Source: Haematobia irritans
Lineage: Eukaryota > Arthropoda > Insecta > Diptera > Muscidae
DNA length: 64,000 nucleotides
NCBI RefSeq assembly: GCF_050003625.1
Contig: NC_134399.1
Span: forward strand, 148,918,473-148,982,472
Direction: 5' to 3'
Part shown: in pieces, positions 43,323 to 54,011 of the stretch
Layout of the letters: each line of letters opens with the position of its first letter
How positions within the stretch are numbered: position 1 is the stretch's first letter
Translations under genes and position numbers: made by a program
The notes under the pieces: generated by a model
The model's input: the letters and a program-made list of their open reading frames with translations, nothing else
What the model was told of the DNA's origin: nothing
Databases searched by the model: none

Positions 43323-44609
43323 AAGGGTGATACGGTCAAAATTTGGTCAAGGGAAAACGCGTGTAAATCGGTGAAATCGTTTATTTAAAAAATCAAATTA
43401 AATTTCTTTTTCAAGTTCAATTAGTATAAAATTCAGGAAAAATATTCAGTTAGGCTTTCGCTTTTCTAAATCCGAATTGCCGGGCCTCACGCTTGACACC
43501 TGCCATCAGATTTTGTACAGCCACCTTGTCCACCTTCTTCGCCGCAGAAAGCCAGTTTGCCTTGAACTGCTGCTCGTCCTTAGCAGTTTTTTCGGTCTTC
43601 TTTAGGTTCCGCTTGACAATAGCCCAGTATTTCTCAATTGGGCGGAGCTCTGGCGTGTTGGGAGGGTTCTTGTCCTTGGGAACCACCTGCACGTTGTTGG
43701 CGGCGTACCACTCCATGGCCTTTTTACCGCAATGGCAAGATGCCAAATCCGGCCAAAACAGTACGGAACAACCGTGTTTCTTCAGGAAAGGCAGCAGACG
43801 TTTATTCAAACACTCACGTAAATTTCTTGGTTGACAGTCCCTGAAGCTATGAAAATGCTGCTTTTCAAGCCACAGGTACAGATGGCTTGCCAAACCAGAT
43901 ATTTCTTTGCGAACTTTGACAGTTTTATGTGCTTGAAAATATCTGCTACCTTTCCCCTTCTTTTTGCCGTATAAAACTCCTGTCCCGGAAGCTGCTTGTA
44001 GTCGGCTTTGACGTAGGTTTCGTCGTCCATTACCACGCAGTCAAACTTCGTCAGCATCGTCGTGTACAGCCTCCGGGATCGCGCTTTGGCCGTCGTATTT
44101 TGTTTATCATCGCGATTGGGAGTCACTACCTTCTTTTAAGTCGATAGTTCGGCTCGTTTTTTGGCTCGATGTACGGTTGTAGACGATACACACAGCTTAT
44201 TTGCGGCATCTCGGAGAGAGAGGTTAGGGTTTCGCTTGAAACTTCCGGCAACTCTCTTTGTCGTCTTCCGGTTTTCGATTTCCCCCCGATCCAGACTTCC
44301 TGGCTGTCGACAAACGTTCCCAAACACTTTAATTACATTTGTAACGGTTGATTTGGCAACTTTTAGCGATTTTGCCAGCTTTGCGTGCGAGTAGCTCGGA
44401 TTTTCGCGATGCGCGAGCAAAATTTTGATACGCTGCTCTTCTTGCTTGGACGGCATTTTGACAACTGAAGAGTGAATTCCAAAATCAAAATAGGAGCAAC
44501 ATTCTACGCACACACACCTTCAAAATGAGGGGTGTTTAGGTTTTTTAAATGCAAAATTGAAAGAAATACGTCAAGTTTATATTGGCCAAATTTTGACAGT
44601 ATCACCCTT
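43323..44609 (-). mobile_element. DD37E element copy D, both TIRs and TA
   Basis: AAGGGTGATACGGTCAAAAT at 43323 and its inverse (one change, TTTTGACAGTATCACCCTT) at 44609 are flanked by TA. 1,287 bp. Confidence 0.92.
43450..44456 (-). pseudogene. DD37E transposase, copy D (broken)
   Basis: The start is MPSKQEEQ at 44454-44456. It has both helix-turn-helix motifs, VVMDDETYVKADYKQLPG, FWPDLASCHCG and the catalytic Glu in RPIEKYW, so DD37E can be read directly. Breaks: one base lost in CCCC near 44322, about nine bases lost in the KPEAAETTK segment (near 44270), a TAC-to-TAA stop in LSTYK (near 44135) and five bases lost at 43816. Of all copies it has the best C-terminal half. Confidence 0.9.
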
Positions 44610-46747
44610 TAGAAACAAAATTTGACAATTTTTTCTTATAGAAATAAAATTTTGAAAAAATTATCAATAAAAATACAATTTTAGAAAAATTTTTGTGTAG
44701 AAAATAAAATTCTGCAAAATAATCTACAGAAACAAAATTTTGACTAAATTTCCTACAGAAACAAAATTTTGACAAAATTTTCTATAGAAATAAAATTTTG
44801 ACAAAATTTTCTTTAGAAATAAAATTTTGACAAAATTTTCTATAGAAATAACATTTTGACCAAAATTTCTAATAAAAAAATTTATTACTATAAAATTTTT
44901 GGCCAAATTTTCTATAGAAATAAAATTCTGACCAAGTTTTCTATTAAAAAACTATATTATTAAAAAAATTTGGCAAAATTTTCTATAGAAATAAAATTTT
45001 GGAAAAAAAAATTGTGTAACAAACTAAATTTTGCAAATTTTTCTATAGAAACAAAATTTTGACTCAATTTTCTATAGAAATAAAATTTTGATTAAATTTT
45101 CTATAGAAAAAAATATTTCTATAGTAATAAAATTTTGAATAAATTTTTTATAGAAATAAAATTTTCACAAAATTTGCTATAGAAATAAAATTTTGACAAA
45201 ACTTTTTATAGAAATAAAATTTTGACAATTTGTCTATAAAAAAAACAACTTTGAAAAAATTTTCTGTCAATATTTCACATATGTATATGGCCTTAAGATA
45301 AAATTAAAAAAATAATTTCGATTGTTCGAAATATTTCAAATAAATTGATATGGGCATTAAAATGGATCGATCCAGCCCATCTGCTAGTCTAACATTCTAG
45401 GAAACATAAAAAGATAGCCTAATTGGAAGTTGATTTTCATTTACAATCATGCTGTACATTGATCGAATGAATAACGCAATGGAAACTAATTTGCGTAAAA
45501 ACTTGCTTAGTTACAAAAATGTGAAGTATTTTAAAAAATTTGGTTTAGCCGGAGTCGGAGTCGAGCAAAATTTTTACGACTCCGACTCCAGCAAAATCTT
45601 CAGACTCCGACTCCAAGACTCCGACTCCGACGCCACAGCCCTGCCCTAAACTACATAGTGGTCAGGGTATAATAACTTTGATCTGCCAAAAAATGTGCCT
45701 ACCAGAAATATGGATTGTAGACCCCATAAAATATATACCGATCGACACATAATCACCTCCTGAGTCGATCTAGCCCTTGGTGTCCGACCGTCTGTCTATG
45801 CATTTGGTGTTCGCAAGATTCCGGTCGCAATTATTAACCCATTTTGATGCAATTTGGCAATTTTTTTTAACAAGGACGCTATTGAATTTGGAAAAAATCG
45901 GATCAAATTTAAATATAGCTCCCATATATATGTATCGCTAGATTTCGACAAATGGGATTACATTGTTCTTTTTTACCAACCGATCGTCGCCAAATTTGGC
46001 ACAAATTAATTTAATTCACCATCCTTTTAGCATGCAAAATTTAATTGCAATCGGTTCAGATTAAGATATAGCTCCCATATATATGCATAACCCGATTTTG
46101 AAAAAAATAATAGCGTTATGTATCATCAAATTCAGGACAATGTAACATTATGTGGTACCAACCAAACCTGCAAAATATCATCGTAATCGGTTTAGATTTA
46201 GAAATAGCTCCCATATATATGTATCGCCCGATTTTACCAAATATGGTCATAAAACAACTATGTATTAGCCGATCTTACACAAAGTTGACAAAATCTAATC
46301 TTCTATAGTACTAAATGTACCTGGGGCAAAAAATCATCCAAATCCGATCAAATTTAGATATAGCTCACGCTTATATGTATCGCCCGATTTGACCAAGTAT
46401 GGCCATGAAACCCCTGTTTATTAACCGATCTTACTCAAAGTTGGCTAAACTAGATCCTCTATAGTAGTAACTATATGTGCAAAGAATAATCGAAATCTGT
46501 TCAGATTTAATAGTAACTCCAATTTATATGTTTCGCCCGATTTTCAAAAATTTCGTCCCAATCTTACCCAAATTTAGTACATGATAATCTTCTGTAATAC
46601 CAACCAAACCTGTAAATCCTAATATCTGGTAATTCTGTTCAGATTGACATAAACCTCCCATAAACATGTACTCCTCAAAATTGCTTAGGTTTACTAATTG
46701 AGTAATTTGGTTTAGGATATGATATAGTCGGCCCCGCCTGGCTTTCT

Positions 46748-47252
46748 ACACAGAAAAAAAAATCTGTATTTAAACTAACGCTAAATTTAACTTATTTTTA
46801 TTGGAAAAAAGTATTTACTTGTAGTTAAATTTTATTATTTTTATCGAAATTTTCCACAACTTAATGAAATCTTAATTTTTTTAAGTATGCCTCAAAAATT
46901 TTATGAACTAAACGTGAGTATAAAGTTCAATGACCGTACACATAAGATCAATATGAACTAAAACAAATGAAAATTTTCGTACGATTCCCAAAAATAGTTA
47001 GAATGAACTACCGTATGGTTAAAATGGTCATGATTTGGCGCCAATGATTTTCTTCTTTACTTTTAGTTAATTTTTTCTTCTATGAGATGATTTCATTTCG
47101 TGAACTGCAGTTAAAAAGTACAACAGGGCATTAAAATTTCCTGGTGTTAACAACGCTTTGTGGAAATCTCAAAATGTGGAGTAAAATTTAGTTCAATTTT
47201 CGTGCGTGGTAGTTCATTCTTCCTATAAAACAGTTCACTTTTTTTCGGTGTA
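46748..47252. mobile_element. MITE-like repeat with CACAGAAAAAAAA / TTTTTTTCGGTG ends
   Basis: CTACACAGAAAAAAAAATCT at the left and TTTTTTTCGGTGTA at the right resemble the CACTGAAAAAA termini. 46971-47252 (ATTTTCGTACGATTCCCAAA, GGCGCCAATGATTTTCTTC) recurs at 49199-49447. Confidence 0.6.
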
Positions 47253-47731
47253 CTTTACTTGTTATCTTTATATCCAGGCGTTTCTGCCAGATCTATTTTA
47301 CTATCGACCCTTTTTGTTCTTTATATTCCATATATGACTTTTCTCTGTGTAAAAGAATAAATAGCCAACCAAAAAATTCTATCCAAAAGCAAATGACATG
47401 ACATGAAATGGAATGGAATGTTGACCCATATACTCTAAAATGAACAAAAAAAGACATATTGATTTTATCTTCTCGTTACAAGAATGTGACATTCCCACAA
47501 GCAATAAATTGGAAGCGAATACTCGTAAGATACCACCATTAAACAAATAATTACTGTTGATAATACAACGATATGGGTATAATATATACTGCTGTGACCA
47601 AAAAAGAAATATATTAAGGTTATTTAATTTATCTACCACGCGGAAATCCATTCGTCGGAATTATTAGTTTTTTCGACGGTATTGATGTCTATATCAAATG
47701 TCACATCAAAGTATGTTATTTCTACCAAGAA
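47253..47731 (+). other. Intron sequence, no gene
   Basis: No repeat family or coding pattern recognised; a 90-aa minus-strand ORF has no motif. Confidence 0.45.
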
Positions 47732-47748
47732 TATACGACAGGAAGTTC

Positions 47749-47820
47749 ACTAATGTGGTATCACAATGGACTGAATAGTCCAAGTGGGCCTGATACATCG
47801 GGCTGCCACCTAACCTAACC
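47749..47820 (+). mobile_element. 72-bp tail-only SINE/LINE insertion with 17-bp TSD
   Basis: The insert holds TGTGGTATCACAATGGACTG ... CTGCCACCTAACCTAACC. Flanks TATACGACAGGAAGTTC (47732-47748) and TATACGGCAGGAAGTTC (47821-47837) match at 16 of 17 bases. GAAGTTCAC is also part of the SINE consensus, giving microhomology at the 5' junction. Confidence 0.85.
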
Positions 47821-47837
47821 TATACGGCAGGAAGTTC

Positions 47838-48342
47838 GGTGGAGCGGAATGAAAAGTTATTGGTCGAAATGGATTATTTTAATCGAGTAGATTTGTCTAA
47901 ATCGAAATAATCACCAATATTAACTAGATTTAGTGTCAATTATGGGCTCAAAATAAATTTCCTGGGAACTCATGTCGGCTTATGTTATATTACCCAAGAA
48001 GTCAATTGACAGGTTTACATAGAAGTTATATTTTGGATCTAAACTACCACCAGATTTCAAATTTCAACCAAATTTCATCTTTCAATCAAGATGACAACTA
48101 GGGTATCAGTAGGTATGATAAGAAAATGCGGCCCCCATGCCCTCAAGAATCCAAATAGGGAGTTCACATGCGTGTGCGAATTTTTCGAGATAAGGGCTTC
48201 ACAATTTATAATTTTTTTTTTTTGCAAAATTTTAGAAAAGTGGTAGTTTAAAGTAATTTAAAAGTTAAAAACGTTTCAATTCATTATTATTTAATTTTAG
48301 CTATTTAGGCTGAACTTACTTTTTGAAATAAAAAAAAATAAA
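47838..48342 (+). other. Intron sequence, no gene
   Basis: No recognised feature apart from poly-A/T runs before the DD37E fragment. Confidence 0.45.
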
Positions 48343-48976
48343 AAAGGTAGCAGATATTTTCAAGCACATAAAACTGTCAAAGTTCGCAAAGAAATATCTG
48401 CTTTGGCAAGCCATCTGTACCTGTGGCTTGAAAAGCAGCATTTTCATAGCTTCCAGGACTGTCAACCAAGAAATTTACATGAAAGAGTGTTTGAGTAAAC
48501 GTCTGCTGCCTTTCCTGAAGAAACACGGTTGTTCCGTACTGTTTTGGCCGGATTTGGCATCTTGCCATTACGGTAAAAAGGCCATGGAGTGGTACGCCGC
48601 CAACAACGTGCAGGTGGTTCCCAAGGACAAGAACCCCCCAACACGCCAGAGCTCCGCCCAATTGAGAAATACTGGGCTATTGTCAAGCGGAACCTAAAGA
48701 AGACCAAAAAAACTGCTAAGGACGAGCAGCAGTTCAAGGCAAACTGGCTTTCTGCGGCGAAGAAGGTGGACAAGGTGGCTGTGCAAAACCTGATGGCAGG
48801 TGTCAAGCGTGAGGACCGGCAATTCGGATTTGGAAAAGCGAAAGCCTAACTGAATATTTTTTTTGAATTTTATACTAATTGAACTTGAAAAAGAAATTTA
48901 ATTTGATTTTTTAAATAAACGATTTCACAGATTTACACGCGTTTTCCCGTGACCAAATTTTGACCGTATCACCCTT
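48343..48976 (+). mobile_element. DD37E element copy E, 5'-truncated
   Basis: It begins abruptly in the middle of the transposase (AAGGTAGCAGATATTTTCAA) after an A-rich run and ends with the normal TIR (TTTTGACCGTATCACCCTT) and TA (48977-48978). Confidence 0.88.
48345..48849 (+). pseudogene. DD37E transposase, copy E (C-terminal half)
   Basis: Frame pieces give GLKSSIFIASRTVNQEIY, FWPDLASCHYGKKAMEW and PELRPIEKYWAIVKRNL, so the second catalytic Asp and the Glu are present. One base is missing in the CCTCCC of KNPPNTPE (near 48637), shifting the frame. After it the frame is open to the TAA at 48849. The N-terminal half with the first Asp is absent. Confidence 0.88.
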
Positions 48977-49027
48977 TATCAAGTTTGATACCACTTTATA
49001 TCATATCATTGGCATCCGTGACGGCAA

Positions 49028-49198
49028 AAAAAAAAAAAAATAATAAGATAAAATGAGGTATATGCATTGCCGTATCTAGATATTTTTAACCAGGGGGGCT
49101 ATAGCCCCCTATCTATACTGCAGTAACAATATATAATGGAAAATCATATATAGGTTTTCACATTCTAGGGGGGCCTATTTTTTGCTGGAGCAAAAGAA
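49028..49198. repeat. Poly-A run and CCCCCTATAG-type palindromic repeat
   Basis: 49094-49109 is a perfect 16-bp palindrome GGGGGCTATAGCCCCC, followed by TTCTAGGGGGGCCTATTTT at 49166-49184. It looks like the edge of an unidentified element. Confidence 0.4.
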
Positions 49199-49447
49199 GA
49201 TTTTCGTACGATTCCCAAAAATAGTAAGAATTAACTACTGTATGGTTAAAATGGTCATGATTTGGCGCCAATGATTTTCTTCTTTACTTTTAGTTAATTT
49301 TTTCTTCTATGAGATGATGTAATTTAAATTTAAAATATCCTGGTTTAACAACGCTTTATGGAAATCTCAAAATGTGGAGTAAAATTTATTTAAATTTTCG
49401 TACGAAGTAGTTAATTCTTCCTATAAAACAGTTCAATTTTTATCGGT
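49199..49447. repeat. Second copy of the 46971-47252 repeat
   Basis: GATTTTCGTACGATTCCCAA, GGCGCCAATGATTTTCTTC and a TTTTTATCGGTGTA end repeat the earlier block in the same orientation, with a deletion near 49320. Confidence 0.7.
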
Positions 49448-50365
49448 GTAAAAACGGACCCATATTGGACCATGTTTTAATTTTGCTGTCTTATATGCTC
49501 ATATATTTTGGTACAATATAGCTCGAACTTCCTAATTGACTTCCTGAGTACAAAAGGAACGCAGTTGCTATTCGATACTATTTAATATGTGTATTCATAA
49601 TAAGATAGTTATATTTTGTCTTTATTTGTAAATCGTGCAAATATGCTTGAAACGTTCAGCTTTTATCAGTATTCCTGTAGAGTTTAAGCTATCATTAATT
49701 GTTTTAATACACCTTAATTGAATATTAAAGTTAATGAAAATTCATGAATTCATTTGAAATCGTTTTATATGATAATTTCATTCCATATTCTACTTTGGAA
49801 AAGGAGATGTATAGAGCATCCTCCTGATAAATGAAATGAGAAATTCGCGTATGTATTGCTCATCATCAGTGTCATTGAGTGATATTATTTCATTCCGAGA
49901 GTATACATAATACAATGTGTATGGTTTACACTTGTTGTATATAATTGTAACTGTAGTTGTATACAGCCACAAAAAATGTGACAATAACATTAAATTCCAT
50001 CTCATTAAAATCTATTTTGTCTTCAGCTTATTCAGCTCCATTAACCACATGCGGGGTTTAATAACCACCACAAGCGAACAGTGTGAAAACCATACTCATT
50101 ACATATATAGGTATGTTATCTGTTGCTGACATGAACATTCACTTGTTATACCCACTACCATAGGGTGGGGTTATAAAAAGTTTGCCATTCCGTTTGTACA
50201 CAGAAAACAAAAGCTTATCCGTTTTCAAAAATTTACCTTTACACTCGACTTCAGGTACGGATTATTCAATGTTACAAGTAAAAGCGTTTTAAAAAAAAAA
50301 ACCAGCAAAAAAATTTGGAAGTTCTTCTAAAGGCACAACTTTAAAAACACTTCCAAACATTTTTT
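49448..50365 (+). other. Intron sequence, no gene
   Basis: A small F2-cap remnant is at 50146-50196 (TATACCCACTACCATAGGGT). The rest holds only short ORFs. Confidence 0.5.
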
Positions 50366-51612
50366 TTATACCCTCCACCATAGGATGGGGGTATATTAAC
50401 TTTGTCATTCCCTTTGTAACACATCGAAATATTGCTCTAAGACCCCATAAAGTATATATATTCTGGGTCGTGGTGAAATTCTGAGTCGATCTATGCATGT
50501 CCGTCCGTCCGTCTGTTGAAATCACGCCAACTTCCGAACGAAACAAGCTATCGACTTGAAGTCGGCACAAGTAGTTGTTATTGATGTAGGTCGGATGGTA
50601 TTGCAAATGTCCACTTTTACGTATAGCCCCCATATAAACGGACCCTCAGATTTGGCTTGCTGAGACTTTAAGAAAAGCCTATTTCATCCGATCCGGCTGA
50701 AATTTGGTACATGGTGTTGGTATATGGTCTCTAACAACCATGCAAAAATTGGTCCACATCGGCCCATAATTATATATAACCCCCATATAAACCGATCCCC
50801 AGATTTGGCTTGCGGAGTCTCAAAAAGAAGCAAATTTCATCCGATCCGTCTGAAATTTGGTACATGGTTTTGGTATATGGTCTCTAACAACTATGCAAAA
50901 ATTGGTCCATAATTATATATAGCCCCCATATAAACCGATCCCCAGATTTGGCTTGCGGAGCCTCAAAGAGAAGCAAATTTCATCCGACCCGGCTGAAATT
51001 TGGTACATGGTGTTGGTATATGGTCTCTAACAATCATGCAAAAATTGGTCCACATCGGTTCATAATTGTATATATCCCCCATATAAACCGATCCCCAGAT
51101 TCGACCTCCGGAGCCTCTCGATTGCCACTCGAGCCAAAAATAATCTACCAAAATTTTATTTCTATAGAAACTTTTGTCAAAATTTTATTTCCATAGAAAA
51201 ATTGTGTCAAAATTTTATATCTATAGAAAAGTTTGTTAAAATTTTATTTCTATAGAATATTTTGTTAAAATTTCATTTCTATAGAAAATTTTGTCAAAAC
51301 TTTATTTGTATAGAAATTTTTTTCAAAATTTTATTTGTATAGAAAATTTTGTCAAAATTTTATTTCTATAGAAAACTTTGTCAAACTGAATTATATACAT
51401 ATTTAATCGGTATTTTTTGATTTAATATATACAACGTATGGACTTACTTACAATTCAGAAGACGGAGTTAGGAGATTTTAAGCTACGTTGCTATCGGCAA
51501 GCGTTACCGCAACTCAAGTAATTCGATTGTGGATGGCAGTGTTTAGAAGAAGTTTCTACGCAATCTATGGTGGAGGGTACATAAGCTTCGGCCTGGCCGA
51601 ACTTACGGCCGG
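50366..51612 (-). mobile_element. F2 element, full architecture
   Basis: TATACCCTCCACCATAGGAT starts the cap at 50368, followed by ATGTCCGTCCGTCCGTCTG and monomers with CCCCCATATAAACCGATC. Then come the ~29-bp array (51145-51390) and the end: CTATGGTGGAGGGTACATAA, hairpin TTCGGCCTGGCCGAA, ACGGCCG. Confidence 0.85.
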
Positions 51613-51613
51613 T

Positions 51614-52078
51614 AGTTTTTTGAGTCAATTTTCTTATAACTCGCTTTTTGCATATTTTTAAAGGGAAATTTAAAATTTTATTATTTCAAAAAGGTTAACA
51701 ACATATTAAGAATTAATAAAATAGTGCAAATTATTTAAATTTTGCCGAAAAAAATGCTAAATCCTTTTTAGAAAAATTGCAATTTTTTTTAAATATTTGA
51801 TGTCAAACGTTCCAGACAAGCGTTATAATGCATTAAAAATCATTTTAAAAAAATTTAAAATTATTTATTTGTCAAAATATCACAAAATTTCTTAATTCAC
51901 ATCCAAAACATTGGATTCGCTTCACACCTTCAGAAGTGATGCAAATTCAGTGCAACGGCTGTTGAAATGGTGGACATCCGTCCTATGACAAGCCCATGTT
52001 AAATTCATCGCTTCTGCGTCAATTTTGCACCACTTCCGACTCCAAAAAGAACATTTTCGCTGCTTTTTTTTTGCTGGG
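51614..52078. mobile_element. MITE with GCAAAAAAA / TTTTTTTGC ends
   Basis: Its interior is the reverse of 27063-27372 and it ends CGCTGCTTTTTTTTTGCTGG. No coding content. Confidence 0.55.
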
Positions 52079-53299
52079 AAATTGAAAGGCAGTTCCCTTT
52101 TCTGTTATTTTTTCAAGTTATAGTCGAGTTACAAAACACAATCACATTTAAGGATTTTCAAATCTTTTAACTCTAACGACAAAAATCCGTCACTGGAGAA
52201 TTTATTCGACTTATGGTTCAGGGGAAATGCGTCTCCTATGTCAAGCAAAAATTATATTCATATTAGCGTTTTCTTTTCAATAATTTAATAATATCAATTC
52301 CTCAATCTTCATCTTCCAATAAGCTCGTATTAAGAATTATAATAATATGTAAAGTAATTAATTTGGATGAAGAACCAGCCTGCAGTGTTATCAGGCTAAT
52401 ATAAAAATTCCTAGAGATCTGTTAAAACACACCTAATGTATTAGAAACCTGCCGACAACTATAGGACGTAAATTCACAGAATTGTATTCCCAGTATTTTT
52501 GAGGGTAAAAAACAATTTCGTTCAGATACGTAGATCGACATATACGTTCCAAAACATTATTAACGCAACTGATAACTTAAAAGACAGACTAATTCTTTTC
52601 TATGGATGGCAGTATCAATCTACTATCCTCATAAATTTAACATTTCCCGAAAGATCCCAGCAAAAAATGGAGCACTATTGCAGCAGGATTGTGAGGGAGA
52701 GAGCCAGTACCAACTGCTTACAAAACAACCGAATCAGCGCCGATTTTTGTGGGCGATGTCCCGGTTTAGAGCAGCTCTTACATAGCGCTCATTTCAATAG
52801 CAATAATGCTCAGAAGTGATATATAATCTTAAGTTTCCTATTTTATAGCATTGTTGGTATGAAGGAAAACAGCACCACCTTTCATGCATTATACTGCATG
52901 AATTGGTTGCAATAACGTAACGTAATCGTAAGATAAACTAGTTTGATTACTCGTTTACGTTATTGCCACCGATACATGCAGTGTGGATGCACTGCTTAAT
53001 TTATTGTATACCAAAAAGCGCAACTAAACTCTTACTGCTGCAGTATTTTTTGCTGGGATATGTGTGGAATAGAAACAGTAGAGGGTCCATTGCAGTCCCT
53101 GAGAAACTCCTGGGTTTAAATCAATATAAACTGATGAATTATTCCTCTCTTGCACATATTGTTGACAACAATAAGGGTACATTTAATTCGCCTAATGTAA
53201 CTATTTACTATTTAATGTTTTACCATTTATTATTTTCATGTATATTCATTTAACCTTTATCAATAACTTATAAAACAATATACTTTTTTCCTATTCTAG
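52079..53299 (+). other. Intron sequence upstream of the sixth exon
   Basis: Two ORFs (106 aa at 52499-52819, 96 aa at 52963-53253) show no recognised motif; the first has a CGRCPG but nothing else diagnostic. No repeat match. The acceptor is CTATTCTAG. Confidence 0.45.
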
Positions 53300-53452
53300 G
53301 ATGTGAATTTATTTCGAGAATTTTTACTGGTTAAATTAATTAATGCAGAGAAAGCCACATTCCAGACTCCAATATTTTCACAGAAGCGTGAACGTACCTT
53401 AGAAATGCTAATAAAAGACTTGCACGAAGACTACATTGGAGATAGTAAACTG
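53300..53452 (+). CDS. GARNL3: GARNL3-like gene, sixth visible exon, end of Rap/Ran-GAP domain
   Basis: The exon follows TTCCTATTCTAG and ends at GTAAGT (53453); exactly 51 codons, phase 0 on both sides. It reads FREFLLVKLINAEKATF and then QKRERTLEMLIKDLHED. The LLVKLIN-E-A stretch is the terminal helix of Rap/Ran-GAP domains, and the following Lys/Arg-rich helix matches the GARNL3 linker toward the CNH domain. No further exon of this gene is recognisable in the remaining 10.5 kb, so the next intron is probably longer than that. Confidence 0.92.
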
Positions 53453-53831
53453 GTAAGTCCTACTAAAACTTTTATTTAATTATATTTATGAATTTCGTTG
53501 GCAATGGTTGATATAAGATAACATAGTACTTCTTGAGAATAGGTTCAGGATATGGACTGTAAATTCTCCCTCTTGAAACCCACAAAAATCAAGAGATACT
53601 AAAATGGATGATTTTGGTGAATTTCCGGCGTTATTCCCAACTTCAATGACATAATATTACATTTGTTATAGAAAGTGTAATAGAGTCGTACAATAATACT
53701 AACACGACAGTCTTTACAATTTAAATTAAGTTGTCCTAAATAGAGTCCTTGTTTATCATCACAATTTTATACTTTTGTAACAAATTGAATTAGGCCTAAA
53801 TTGTCCCGTTTTCCTTACACAGTCTTTTTTA

Positions 53832-54011
53832 AATACACGGACGAAAAATACTGGCTTGCATATGTTTCGGTGTGAAAATTATATATTTGGAACAAAAAGT
53901 TTTAGAACATTATTTTTAAGTGCAAGCATATAATGCTCATAAACTAGTATAAAAATTTGAGACATATATGCTAATATGTTAGAACATATTGTGTTTGGGA
54001 CATTACCTTTT
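53832..54011. repeat. AACATATG-rich repeat, left piece
   Basis: ATATGTTTCGGTGTGAAAAT and AGAACATATTGTGTTTGGGA match 28672 and 31455. The right piece resumes at 57777 (CTAAGGATGCAAACATACAT) after the nested F2 insertions. 53453-53831 before it holds nothing recognised. Confidence 0.6.

Larger units (their letters stand above)
43010..45260. repeat. ~29-bp AAATTTTCTATAGAAATAA array, interrupted by DD37E copy D
   Basis: Many degenerate units of ACAAAATTTTCTATAGAAAT with scattered losses lie at 43010-43270 and again at 44612-45260. The DD37E insertion divides one original array. The same unit occurs in the F2 elements. Confidence 0.8.
42259..45643. mobile_element. hAT-type element (3.4 kb) with perfect 8-bp TSD CCCTAAAC
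   Basis: TIRs are CAGGGCTGTGGAGTCG and inverted CAGGGCTGTGGCGTCG (15 of 16), continuing into GACTCCGACTCC hexamer arrays on both sides (42290-42345 and 45545-45632). CCCTAAAC flanks both ends (42251-42258, 45644-45651). Termini of this CAGGGCTGTGGAGTCGGAG type are known from animal hAT elements. No hAT transposase is visible; the body holds the 29-bp array, an F-type hairpin remnant (AAAGTCTGGCGGGCCGATTA near 42789) and a DD37E copy. Confidence 0.85.
42245..46757 (-). mobile_element. F1 element split by a hAT-type insertion
   Basis: The terminal TATACCCTAAAC (42247-42258) is cut and resumes as CCCTAAACTACATAGTGGTC at 45644. The cap (ACCGATCGACACATAATCAC), monomers with CCCATATATATGTATCGCC, and the hairpin end TATAGTCGGCCCCGCCTGGC at 46722-46745 follow. 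Confidence 0.78.

Noticed and set aside
52499..52819. 106-aa ORF with a CGRCPG motif
   Set aside because: A lone Cys pair without other zinc-binding residues is not enough; no splice signals or repeat support.
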